This document shows, piece by piece, positions 52,426-64,000 of a DNA stretch of 64,000 bases. The translations under genes and the position numbers were made by a program. Positions within the stretch are counted from its first letter, which is position 1; each line of letters starts with the position of its first letter. The stretch comes from Pectobacterium araliae (GTDB lineage Bacteria; Pseudomonadota; Gammaproteobacteria; Enterobacterales; Enterobacteriaceae). The notes beneath the pieces are model-generated. The model made no database searches and was not told the DNA's origin. It worked only from the letters and a program-made list of their open reading frames with translations. The stretch is taken from NCBI RefSeq assembly GCF_037076465.1, contig NZ_AP028908.1:372001-436000 (forward strand), written 5' to 3'.

Positions 52426-52958
52426 GTAAGGTATTCATCTTTCCAACGAACATAGTTATTTGCCGAGTAAACCAGCCCCTCTATTTCTTCTTGTGTCAGT
52501 GGCCGAATTTTCTTAACTGGGCTGCCAAGATATAGATGTCCTTTCTCTAGACGTTTTCCAGGAGGGACCAAGCTACCCGCACCGATCATGACATCATCCT
52601 CAATAATGGCACCATCCAGAAGTATTGACCCCATTCCGACCAAAACCCTATTTCCTATTTGGCAACCGTGCAGCATTGCTTTATGGCCTACAGTAACGTC
52701 TTCGCCAATAATAAGTGGATTACCTTCTGGTTTTTTCTCTGAGCAGTGGGTGATATGAAGCACTGCTCCGTCCTGAATATTACTCCTTGCACCAATCGTG
52801 ATGTAGTTAACATCACCGCGTATGGCGACAAGGGGCCAGATACCGACGTCATCGCCTAGTGTTACCTTGCCAATCACCACGCTGGAATGATCGACCATGA
52901 CTCTTTCGCCTAAAACGGGAGAAATACCCTTATAACGACGGAATATTTTTGCACTCAT
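52410..52958 (-). CDS. yrdA: Gamma-class carbonic anhydrase-family protein YrdA
   Basis: This 182-residue left-handed beta-helix protein has hexapeptide repeats and metal-ligand histidines (NIQDGAVLHITH, TVGHKAMLHGC). The frame is open for over 100 residues upstream, but the start at 52958 (CAT at 52956-52958) follows GAGGT and matches E. coli YrdA. Activity of the enterobacterial protein is uncertain. Confidence 0.93.
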   Translation of the reverse strand: MSAKIFRRYKGISPVLGERVMVDHSSVVIGKVTLGDDVGIWPLVAIRGDVNYITIGARSNIQDGAVLHITHCSEKKPEGNPLIIGEDVTVGHKAMLHGCQIGNRVLVGMGSILLDGAIIEDDVMIGAGSLVPPGKRLEKGHLYLGSPVKKIRPLTQEEIEGLVYSANNYVRWKDEYLTQDNE

Positions 52959-53119
52959 CGACAACCTCGTAGTTATTTGCCACATGCTGATTATTCGCAT
53001 TAACAGACAAAATATCGACAGATATGCCGCGGCGGCAACTGAAAAATGACGCGGATCGTGTAAGATCTCATCGAAAGGGTCGAAAAACGCGCGAATAGAA
53101 AAAAAGATCAAGAAAGTTG

Positions 53120-53147
53120 TTGTGCAACGAAAACAGATCCCTATAAT
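53120..53147 (+). promoter_or_regulatory. rrn P1 promoter
   Basis: TTGTGC and TATAAT are separated by 16 bases, followed by GCGCCTCC, closely like E. coli rrn P1 with its G/C-rich discriminator. The A/T-rich stretch just upstream fits an UP element. Confidence 0.88.
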
Positions 53148-53221
53148 GCGCCTCCATCGACACGGCGCTGTGAACACACAACAGGGTCGATAAAGAAAGA
53201 GAAAACGCTTTAAAATAAACG

Positions 53222-53249
53222 TTGACTCTGAAGGTGGAAAGCGTAACAT
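53222..53249 (+). promoter_or_regulatory. rrn P2 promoter
   Basis: TTGACT and TAACAT are separated by 16 bases, about 100 bases after P1, as in E. coli rrn operons. Confidence 0.8.
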
Positions 53250-53285
53250 ACGCCACCTCGCGAAGCGGTTAAGGCTGCAACGCAC

Positions 53286-53298
53286 TGCTCTTTAACAA
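53286..53298 (+). promoter_or_regulatory. rrn leader boxA antitermination site
   Basis: TGCTCTTTAACAA, the NusB/S10-binding boxA, in the 16S leader. Confidence 0.88.
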
Positions 53299-53447
53299 TA
53301 TAATCAGACAATCTGTGTGGGCACTCACAAGACCGTATCTTAACGATATAAAAAGTCTTGAAGAGTGAACAACAGTAAATTCATTACGAATAAACAGTTT
53401 TAATTCTTTGAGCATCGCTGACGAGTTCAGCAAATCAAACAAATCTT

Positions 53448-54989
<1,542 letters not shown>

Positions 54990-55062
54990 CCAAGAAGATG
55001 TGTGTTAAGTGAAGTGCTCACACAGATTGTCTGATGAAAATAACGAGCAGAAATACCTTAAT

Positions 55063-55139
<77 letters not shown>

Positions 55140-55181
55140 ACTCTTCCATGAGTGGTATCTAAGGTAACTGTAAGTAGAGAT

Positions 55182-55257
55182 GGGGTTATAGCTCAGCTGG
55201 GAGAGCGCCTGCCTTGCACGCAGGAGGTCTGCGGTTCGATCCCGCATAGCTCCACCA
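55182..55257 (+). tRNA. alaT: tRNA-Ala (TGC)
   Basis: This 76-base tRNA has anticodon TGC at 55215-55217, GGTTCGATCCC T-arm and encoded CCA. The Ile-Ala spacer pair matches E. coli rrnA, rrnD and rrnH. Confidence 0.97.
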
Positions 55258-55305
55258 TTAAAAAGACTTCAGAGCGTATTGGAAACAGTATGCTGCGAAG
55301 TATTT

Positions 55306-55318
55306 TGCTCTTTAACAA
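55306..55318 (+). promoter_or_regulatory. 16S-23S spacer boxA
   Basis: A second perfect TGCTCTTTAACAA before 23S maintains antitermination through the long operon. Confidence 0.85.
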
Positions 55319-55467
55319 TCTGGAACAAGCTGAAAATTGAAACATGACAGCTGAATGAACATTGATACCTGCGGGTGTCAATGGTGAATCAGTCTGTCAA
55401 TGAGTCTCTCAAATAATCGCAGCGCGATACGTGACTTTGATTACTCAAAGACACCTTCGGGTTGTGA

Positions 55468-58375
<2,908 letters not shown>

Positions 58376-58506
58376 ACAACACCGAAGGTGTTTTGAGTGA
58401 TGATGACTCATAGAGACATGTTTTGATATTTAGCTTGTTTTAGTATTGGTTCTGATGGTTGTGCGAGAGCGAGAGCGAAGCATAACGGTTGGAATGAAAC
58501 AGAATT

Positions 58507-58626
58507 TGCCTGGCGGCGATAGCGCGGTGGTCCCACCTGACCCCATGCCGAACTCAGCAGTGAAACGCCGTAGCGCCGATGGTAGTGTGGGGTCTCCCCA
58601 TGTGAGAGTAGGGAACTGCCAGGCAT
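58507..58626 (+). rRNA. rrf: 5S ribosomal RNA
   Basis: This 120-base gene runs from TGCCTGGCGGCGATAGCG to GGGAACTGCCAGGCAT with complementary ends. No second 5S or distal tRNA follows, unlike E. coli rrnD. Confidence 0.97.
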
Positions 58627-58637
58627 CAAACACGTGG

Positions 58638-58668
58638 AAAGCCCCTGTCGAAAGACAGGGGCTTTTTG
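58638..58668 (+). terminator. rrn operon terminator
   Basis: AAAGCCCCTGTC, GAAA loop region, GACAGGGGCTTT then T residues. A strong intrinsic terminator directly after 5S. Confidence 0.92.
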
Positions 58669-58766
58669 CTATGCGTTGCGTTGAGATATGGGCGATTCGT
58701 ACCCAATATATTTGCTCACTATTTATACATAGAGATCGACTAGGAATAAGAAATATAGGGAAATAA

Positions 58767-59138
58767 ATGACAATCTTATATATACAGATCCGTAAGAACA
58801 AAATGGTTGTGCGTAATCCTGAAACACACCAAGAATTAGGTGATTCCAGTCAGGTTTTCAGTAATGCTCGTCTATTAGTTGCTGATTTTTTTCGTGCAGA
58901 GAAGGTGCTTAAAGATTTAGCTCGAAAATTAATAAAACGTAGTTGGTTTAAATTTGGTCAGGATGTACTGGTCATTCATGCTCTTGAAATGAATGAAGGT
59001 GGACTGTCTCAGGTTGAGCAACGTATTCTTCAGGAAATAACCGTTTCCACTTCACCAAAAGCTCGGCTCGTTGTGATCGAAAACGTTCGCGTATTAGCCG
59101 ATGCTGAAGTTATTGAACAAGCAAAGAAAAATAGATAA
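58767..59138 (+). CDS. yjaA: YjaA-like protein
   Basis: This 123-residue protein (MTILYIQIRKNKMVVRNPET) shares the segment VIHALEMNEGGLSQVEQRILQEI with E. coli YjaA, a stress-related protein of unknown mechanism. In E. coli yjaA also lies between rrnE and metA. The later E. coli neighbour yjaB is absent here. Confidence 0.82.
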   Translation: MTILYIQIRKNKMVVRNPETHQELGDSSQVFSNARLLVADFFRAEKVLKDLARKLIKRSWFKFGQDVLVIHALEMNEGGLSQVEQRILQEITVSTSPKARLVVIENVRVLADAEVIEQAKKNR

Positions 59139-59156
59139 AACGTATAACGTTTTTTT
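59137..59156 (+). terminator. Possible terminator after yjaA
   Basis: AAAACGT, ATA, ACGTTTT plus extra T residues, overlapping the yjaA stop. A short A/T-rich stem. Confidence 0.4.
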
Positions 59157-59224
59157 AGGCACAGTGAAACATTTTCACCTTATGCGTTGAGCGCTCGACA
59201 TTAGTACGAAAACTCGCTATCTTC

Positions 59225-59256
59225 GGGCATCTGGATGTCTAAACGTTTAAACGTAT
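59225..59256. promoter_or_regulatory. MetJ operator (tandem met boxes) before metA
   Basis: Consecutive 8-mers GGATGTCT, AAACGTTT and AAACGTAT each match 6 of 8 positions of the met box AGACGTCT, and GGGCATCT before them matches 5. Tandem arrays are how MetJ-SAM binds. It lies 20 bases before the metA start. Confidence 0.7.
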
Positions 59257-59275
59257 GCTTTGAGGATATAAGGTT

Positions 59276-60205
59276 ATGCCAATTCGGGTTCCTGATGAGT
59301 TACCAGCCGTTAATTTTCTGCGCAATGAGAACGTATTTGTGATGACGTCCTCTCGAGCTAAAACGCAGGAAATCCGTCCACTTAAAGTGCTGGTTCTGAA
59401 CCTGATGCCTAAAAAAATCGAGACTGAAAACCAGTTTCTACGCTTGTTATCCAATTCTCCCCTACAGATCGATATCCAACTGTTGCGTATCGATAGCCGA
59501 GAATCAAAGAATACGCCAACTGAGCATTTGAATAACTTCTACTGCAACTTTGACGATATTCAGGACGAAAATTTTGATGGTTTGATTGTGACTGGTGCAC
59601 CGCTAGGGCTCGTCGATTTCTGCGATGTTGTGTATTGGCCGCAGATTGCACGTGTTATCGAGTGGGCAAAAGAGCATGTCACATCCACATTATTCGTGTG
59701 CTGGGCTGTACAGGCTGCTCTGAATATCCTCTATGGCATCCCGAAGATGACCCGGAAGGAAAAGCTATCTGGTGTTTACTTGCATCAAACATTACAACCC
59801 CACGCTTTGCTGACCCGCGGCTTTGACGAAACGTTCCTGGCTCCACATTCGCGTTATGCAGATTTTCCGGCTGATGTGATTCGGCAGCATACGGATTTGG
59901 ATATTCTGGTTGAGTCGGAGCAGGCCGGTGCTTACTTGTTTGCCAGTAAAGATAAACGCCTGGCGTTTGTTACCGGGCACCCGGAATATGACGTTCTGAC
60001 GCTGGCAGGAGAGTTTTTCCGTGATAGCGATGCTGGATTAGATCCAGCGGTTCCGGTTAACTATTTTCCGGATGATAATCCCGAATTGGCACCGAAAGCG
60101 AGTTGGCGCAGCCACGGACATCTGCTTTTTGTTAACTGGCTGAATTACTATGTTTACCAGATTACACCTTACGATTTACGCCGGATGAACCCTACGCTGG
60201 ACTAA
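59276..60205 (+). CDS. metA: Homoserine O-succinyltransferase MetA
   Basis: This 309-residue enzyme catalyses the first committed step of methionine synthesis. The acyl-accepting cysteine C142 ([10 protein letters not shown]) and the catalytic VTGHPEYD with His and Glu are present. AAGGTT precedes the ATG. Controlled by MetJ through the boxes just upstream. Confidence 0.97.
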   Translation: MPIRVPDELPAVNFLRNENVFVMTSSRAKTQEIRPLKVLVLNLMPKKIETENQFLRLLSNSPLQIDIQLLRIDSRESKNTPTEHLNNFYCNFDDIQDENFDGLIVTGAPLGLVDFCDVVYWPQIARVIEWAKEHVTSTLFVCWAVQAALNILYGIPKMTRKEKLSGVYLHQTLQPHALLTRGFDETFLAPHSRYADFPADVIRQHTDLDILVESEQAGAYLFASKDKRLAFVTGHPEYDVLTLAGEFFRDSDAGLDPAVPVNYFPDDNPELAPKASWRSHGHLLFVNWLNYYVYQITPYDLRRMNPTLD

Positions 60206-60228
60206 CTCCCATCTTGATCTTTTTCTCT

Positions 60229-60258
60229 GAGGCACCGTTAAAGGTGCCTCTCTTTTTT
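60229..60258 (+). terminator. metA terminator
   Basis: GAGGCACC, six-base loop, GGTGCCTC followed by a T-rich run, about 25 bases after metA. Confidence 0.85.
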
Positions 60259-60358
60259 GTCCTAAATTATTTCATTTCTATTAGTTCGTGAAAGCTATTT
60301 CTTTTCTTTTTTAATCTTAATATTCATTTTTATCATGTGGTTAAACTTGATTTTCAAT

Positions 60359-60395
60359 AAAAATGGAAATTGTTTTTGATTTTGTTTTTTATTGT
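60359..60395 (+). promoter_or_regulatory. aceBAK control region with likely IclR site
   Basis: AAATGGAAATTGTTTTTGAT and the following TTTTG resemble the E. coli aceB promoter segment bound by IclR, as recalled. The -10 element could not be placed with certainty. It lies in the 285-base metA-aceB gap. Confidence 0.5.
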
Positions 60396-60490
60396 ATTAC
60401 GCTTAATTCTGTCGGCTAAGAAATGTACATACTGGTTTGCCGATCTGGCGGTTGTTGATAAATGAAGCGGAATCTGAAAAGGAACCACGA

Positions 60491-62089
60491 ATGATGCAGC
60501 AGACGATAAACAGAGAATTGGCGTTTAGTCAGCGTTTTGGCGAAGGTGAGAAGCACATTCTTACGGAAGAGGCGATTGATTTATTAACGGAGCTGGTCGC
60601 ACATTTTACGCCAGCACGTAATCAGTTACTTGCTGAACGGCAGGTGCAGCAGCGCAATATCGATCGGGGTAAGTTACCTGATTTTATTTCAGAAACGGTT
60701 TCCATTCGTGAAAAGGCATGGACAATACGCGGCATTCCCGATGACCTTCAGGATCGTCGCGTTGAAATTACGGGGCCGGTTGAACGCAAGATGGTGATCA
60801 ACGCATTGAATGCCAACGTGAAAGTTTTCATGGCGGACTTTGAGGATTCGTTGTCACCGAGTTGGGAAAAAGTGATCGACGGGCAAATCAACTTGCGTGA
60901 TGCCGTACGCGGTACGATTTCCTACATCAATGAAACTGGAAAAATCTACCAACTGAAACCCAATCCTGCCGTATTGATTTGTCGTGTGCGTGGGCTGCAT
61001 TTGCCCGAGAAACACGTGTCCTGGCAGGGGGAAGCGATTCCCGGCAGCCTGTTTGACTTCGCGCTGTATTTTTTCCACAACTATCAGGAATTGCTGAAGA
61101 AAGGTAGCAGCCCTTATTTCTATCTGCCAAAAACGCAGTCATGGCAGGAAGCGGCCTGGTGGAACGATGTCTTCTGCTACACGGAAGATCGTTTTGACCT
61201 TCCGCGTGGGACGATCAAAGCGACAGTGTTGATTGAAACACTGCCCGCCGTTTTCCAGATGGACGAAATCCTCTACCACTTACGCGATCATATTGTTGGG
61301 CTGAACTGTGGTCGTTGGGATTATATTTTCAGTTATATCAAAACATTAAAGAACCACAGCGATCGCGTTCTGCCCGATCGCCAGTCGGTGACGATGGAAA
61401 AACCCTTCCTCAGCGCTTATTCGCGGCTGTTGATCAAAACCTGTCACCGTCGTGGTGCGTTCGCCATGGGCGGGATGGCTGCGTTCATTCCGAGTAAGGA
61501 TGCGGAACGCAATAACTGGGTATTGAATAAGGTTCGTAAGGACAAAGAGCTGGAAGCAAGTAACGGCCACGATGGCACTTGGGTAGCCCATCCGGGGCTG
61601 GCTGATGCGGTGATGGGGGTGTTCGATCGGGCATTAGGTGAACGCCAGAATCAGCTCGATATCCGTCGTGAACACGATGCGCCCATTCACGCCGAAGAGT
61701 TGCTGGAGCCTTGTCCGGGAGAGCGTACGGAAGTGGGGATGCGTGCGAATATCCGCGTTGCCGTGCAGTACATCGAATCGTGGATATCTGGTAATGGCTG
61801 CGTTCCGATTTATGGGTTGATGGAAGATGCAGCGACGGCGGAAATTTCTCGCACGTCAATCTGGCAGTGGATTCGCCACGGTAAGACGTTGAGTGATGGT
61901 CGTGTGATCACCAAAGCGCTGTTTCGTCAGATGCTGGCCGAAGAGATGTTCGTGATTCAAGAGGAACTCGGTGATGCCCGTTTCAGCGGAGGGCGCTTTG
62001 ATGAAGCGGCTCAGTTGATGGAAAAAATTACCACGCAAGATGAGCTAATCGATTTCCTGACCCTACCCGGCTACGCATTGCTCGATTAA
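60491..62089 (+). CDS. aceB: Malate synthase A
   Basis: This 532-residue glyoxylate-bypass enzyme joins glyoxylate and acetyl-CoA. Active-site segments FMADFEDSLSP, ICRVRGLHLPEKHVSW and GLMEDAATAEIS are conserved. The frame opens at 60437, but the ATG at 60491 follows AAAAGGAA and matches the family N-terminus. First gene of aceBAK. Confidence 0.97.
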   Translation: MMQQTINRELAFSQRFGEGEKHILTEEAIDLLTELVAHFTPARNQLLAERQVQQRNIDRGKLPDFISETVSIREKAWTIRGIPDDLQDRRVEITGPVERKMVINALNANVKVFMADFEDSLSPSWEKVIDGQINLRDAVRGTISYINETGKIYQLKPNPAVLICRVRGLHLPEKHVSWQGEAIPGSLFDFALYFFHNYQELLKKGSSPYFYLPKTQSWQEAAWWNDVFCYTEDRFDLPRGTIKATVLIETLPAVFQMDEILYHLRDHIVGLNCGRWDYIFSYIKTLKNHSDRVLPDRQSVTMEKPFLSAYSRLLIKTCHRRGAFAMGGMAAFIPSKDAERNNWVLNKVRKDKELEASNGHDGTWVAHPGLADAVMGVFDRALGERQNQLDIRREHDAPIHAEELLEPCPGERTEVGMRANIRVAVQYIESWISGNGCVPIYGLMEDAATAEISRTSIWQWIRHGKTLSDGRVITKALFRQMLAEEMFVIQEELGDARFSGGRFDEAAQLMEKITTQDELIDFLTLPGYALLD

Positions 62090-62120
62090 TCCTAACTGAT
62101 AATAAAAAGGAACCTCTGCT

Positions 62121-63428
62121 ATGACGACTTCCCGTACCCAACAAGTCCAGCATATCGAAAAAGAGTGGAAAACCGCCCGCTGGGAAGGTATTACGCGCCC
62201 CTACAGCGCAGAAGATGTGATTAACCTACGGGGTTCGGTGAACCCGGAATGCACGCTCGCGCAGCTCGGCGCGGCAAAGCTATGGAACCTACTGCATGGT
62301 GACGCCCGCAAAGGCTATGTTAATTGTCTGGGCGCGCTGACGGGAGGACAGGCTTTACAGCAGGCGAAAGCGGGTATCGAAGCGATTTATCTTTCCGGCT
62401 GGCAGGTGGCGGCGGATGCCAACCTGGCGTCCAGCATGTATCCCGATCAGTCGCTCTACCCAGCAAACTCCGTACCTGCGGTGATTGAACGCATCAACAA
62501 CACCTTTCGGCGTGCCGATCAGATTCAGTGGGCGAACCGCATTGAGCCGGGTGATAAGCGTTATACCGATTACTTTCTGCCGATTGTTGCGGATGCGGAG
62601 GCGGGATTCGGTGGCGTGCTTAACGCGTTTGAGTTGATGAAGTCGATGATTGAAGCGGGTGCGGCGGCGGTTCACTTTGAAGATCAACTGGCATCGGCGA
62701 AGAAATGTGGCCACATGGGCGGCAAAGTGCTGGTGCCGACTCAGGAAGCGGTTCAGAAGCTGGTTGCAGCGCGTCTGGCGGCGGATGTTTTGGGTGTACC
62801 CACCTTAGTGGTTGCGCGAACCGATGCGGATGCCGCGGATCTACTGACCTCCGATTGTGATGAGTATGATCGTGATTTCATTACCGGAGAACGCACGGTA
62901 GAAGGCTTCTATCGTACCCGTGCGGGGATTGAGCAGGCGATCAGCCGTGGTCTGGCGTATGCGCCTTATGCCGATCTGGTGTGGTGCGAAACCTCAACGC
63001 CAGATTTATCGCTGGCGCGTCGTTTTGCCGAGGCCATCCATGCGAAGTTCCCCGGTAAGCTGCTGGCATACAACTGTTCGCCTTCCTTTAACTGGAAGAA
63101 GAACCTTGATGACAGCACGATTGCACGCTTTCAGGATGAGCTGTCGGCGATGGGCTACAAGTATCAATTCATTACGCTGGCCGGCATCCACAGTATGTGG
63201 TTCAACATGTTTGATCTGGCGCATGCCTATGCGCAGGGCGAGGGGATGAGGCACTACGTAGAAAAAGTGCAGCAGCCTGAATTTGAAGCGATTAAAGATG
63301 GTTACACCTTCTCATCGCATCAGCAGGAGGTGGGGACTGGCTATTTTGATAAGGTGACGAACATCATTCAGGGAGGCGAGTCTTCAGTGACGGCGCTGAC
63401 AGGATCGACGGAAGAACAACAGTTCTGA
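62121..63428 (+). CDS. aceA: Isocitrate lyase
   Basis: This 435-residue enzyme cleaves isocitrate to succinate and glyoxylate. The catalytic motif KKCGHMGGK is near residue 194, and [12 protein letters not shown] is present. AAAAAGGAA precedes the ATG, 31 bases after aceB. Confidence 0.98.
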   Translation: MTTSRTQQVQHIEKEWKTARWEGITRPYSAEDVINLRGSVNPECTLAQLGAAKLWNLLHGDARKGYVNCLGALTGGQALQQAKAGIEAIYLSGWQVAADANLASSMYPDQSLYPANSVPAVIERINNTFRRADQIQWANRIEPGDKRYTDYFLPIVADAEAGFGGVLNAFELMKSMIEAGAAAVHFEDQLASAKKCGHMGGKVLVPTQEAVQKLVAARLAADVLGVPTLVVARTDADAADLLTSDCDEYDRDFITGERTVEGFYRTRAGIEQAISRGLAYAPYADLVWCETSTPDLSLARRFAEAIHAKFPGKLLAYNCSPSFNWKKNLDDSTIARFQDELSAMGYKYQFITLAGIHSMWFNMFDLAHAYAQGEGMRHYVEKVQQPEFEAIKDGYTFSSHQQEVGTGYFDKVTNIIQGGESSVTALTGSTEEQQF

Positions 63429-63432
63429 TCCT

Positions 63433-63459
63433 ACCCGGTCAGCGTTTGGCTGGCCGGGT
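63433..63459 (+). terminator. aceA-aceK intercistronic stem-loop
   Basis: ACCCGGTCAGC pairs with GCTGGCCGGGT (one G.T) around a five-base loop. No T-run follows, so it more likely limits aceK expression or stabilises aceBA mRNA than acts as a full terminator. Confidence 0.55.
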
Positions 63460-63476
63460 CTCATCTGGAGATCATG

Positions 63477-64000
63477 ATGACGCGTGACCTTGAAAAGCTG
63501 GTAGCGCAGACGATCCTGCAAGGGTTTGATGCACAATATGGACGTTTTCTCGAAGTGACGGCAGGGGCGCAGCAGCGCTTCGAGCAGGCTGACTGGCCCG
63601 CCGTACAGCAGGCAATGAAACAGCGTATTCACCTATACGATCATCATGTTGGTCTGGTGGTTGAACAGTTGCGCTGTATTACTGGAATCCGCTGCGATGA
63701 TGCGGATTTTTTGGCACGCGTGAAGCATATCTATACCCGCTTACTACCGGATTATCCGCGTTTTGAGATTGCTGAGAGTTTCTTTAATTCCGTCTACTGT
63801 CGGCTGTTTAACCATCGGGAACTGACGCCTGACAAACTGTTTGTTTTCAGTTCTCAGCCTGAACAGCGCTTTCGTGAAATACCCCGGCCTATCGCCAAGA
63901 CGTTTGTGCCCACTGACGGCTGGCAGAACATGCTGGAAAAGCTGCTGGGTGACGTGCCGCTGCGTTTACCGTGGGAAGATTTGCCGCGTGATATTGCCTA
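63477..64000 (+). CDS. aceK: Isocitrate dehydrogenase kinase/phosphatase AceK, N-terminal part
   Basis: The frame runs to the window end (174 complete codons), so the 3' part is missing. The opening [20 protein letters not shown] and the segment [19 protein letters not shown] match E. coli AceK, which switches isocitrate dehydrogenase off by phosphorylation to divert carbon to the glyoxylate bypass. TGGAG lies 6 bases before the ATG at 63477; another ATG is at 63474. Confidence 0.95.
   Translation, partial: MTRDLEKLVAQTILQGFDAQYGRFLEVTAGAQQRFEQADWPAVQQAMKQRIHLYDHHVGLVVEQLRCITGIRCDDADFLARVKHIYTRLLPDYPRFEIAESFFNSVYCRLFNHRELTPDKLFVFSSQPEQRFREIPRPIAKTFVPTDGWQNMLEKLLGDVPLRLPWEDLPRDIA

Overview
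The window is chromosomal DNA from a plant-associated member of the Enterobacterales, most likely Pectobacterium or a close relative. The 16S gene is Pectobacteriaceae-like, and the str, S10, spc and alpha ribosomal operons, def-fmt-rsmB-trkA, dprA-smg-yrdD-tsaC-aroE-yrdBA and metA-aceBAK are all in enterobacterial order. Family names come from recognising conserved motifs by eye; no database search was run.

Positions 1-18305 are an accessory region that looks like a dedicated TonB-dependent import and proteolysis system. It holds two related cassettes, each a TonB-dependent receptor followed by an M16 zinc protease of about 900 residues with no visible signal peptide. Cassette 1 continues with a cytoplasmic thioredoxin and two tandem paralogous proteins of unknown function. 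A possible 43-codon gene overlaps both the receptor stop and the protease start. Cassette 2 has a receptor with an N-terminal signalling domain, a divergent ECF sigma factor and, beyond the protease, a FecR-like regulator. An SbmA/YddA-type ABC transporter and an exbB-exbD-tonB set follow. The plan resembles the Pectobacterium Fus ferredoxin-piracy locus but is larger, duplicated, and has its own regulation and energising complex. This is the best candidate here for an undescribed system.

Positions 18465-21846 (minus strand) encode eptA-pmrA-pmrB, the lipid A phosphoethanolamine modification operon, with a PmrA box upstream. Positions 22025-23810 hold yheO and tusDCB for tRNA 2-thiouridine synthesis.

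Positions 23832-43301 are the main ribosomal-protein block: the str operon (rpsL, rpsG, fusA, tuf), bfd-bfr, then S10, spc (with secY and rpmJ) and alpha (with rpoA). Known leader and terminator structures are visible. Next come arfA with its built-in hairpin, mscL, the minus-strand trkA-rsmB-fmt-def group, and the plus-strand dprA to yrdB group facing yrdA.

Positions 53120-58668 are a complete rRNA operon: P1, P2, boxA, 16S, tRNA-Ile, tRNA-Ala, 23S, 5S and terminator. Its upstream flank matches E. coli rrnD (yrdA side) and its downstream flank matches E. coli rrnE (yjaA-metA side). The locus therefore looks like a junction of two rrn neighbourhoods joined by recombination. The window ends with yjaA, metA (MetJ boxes), aceB, aceA and the start of aceK. 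No insertion sequence, prophage or CRISPR array was seen.
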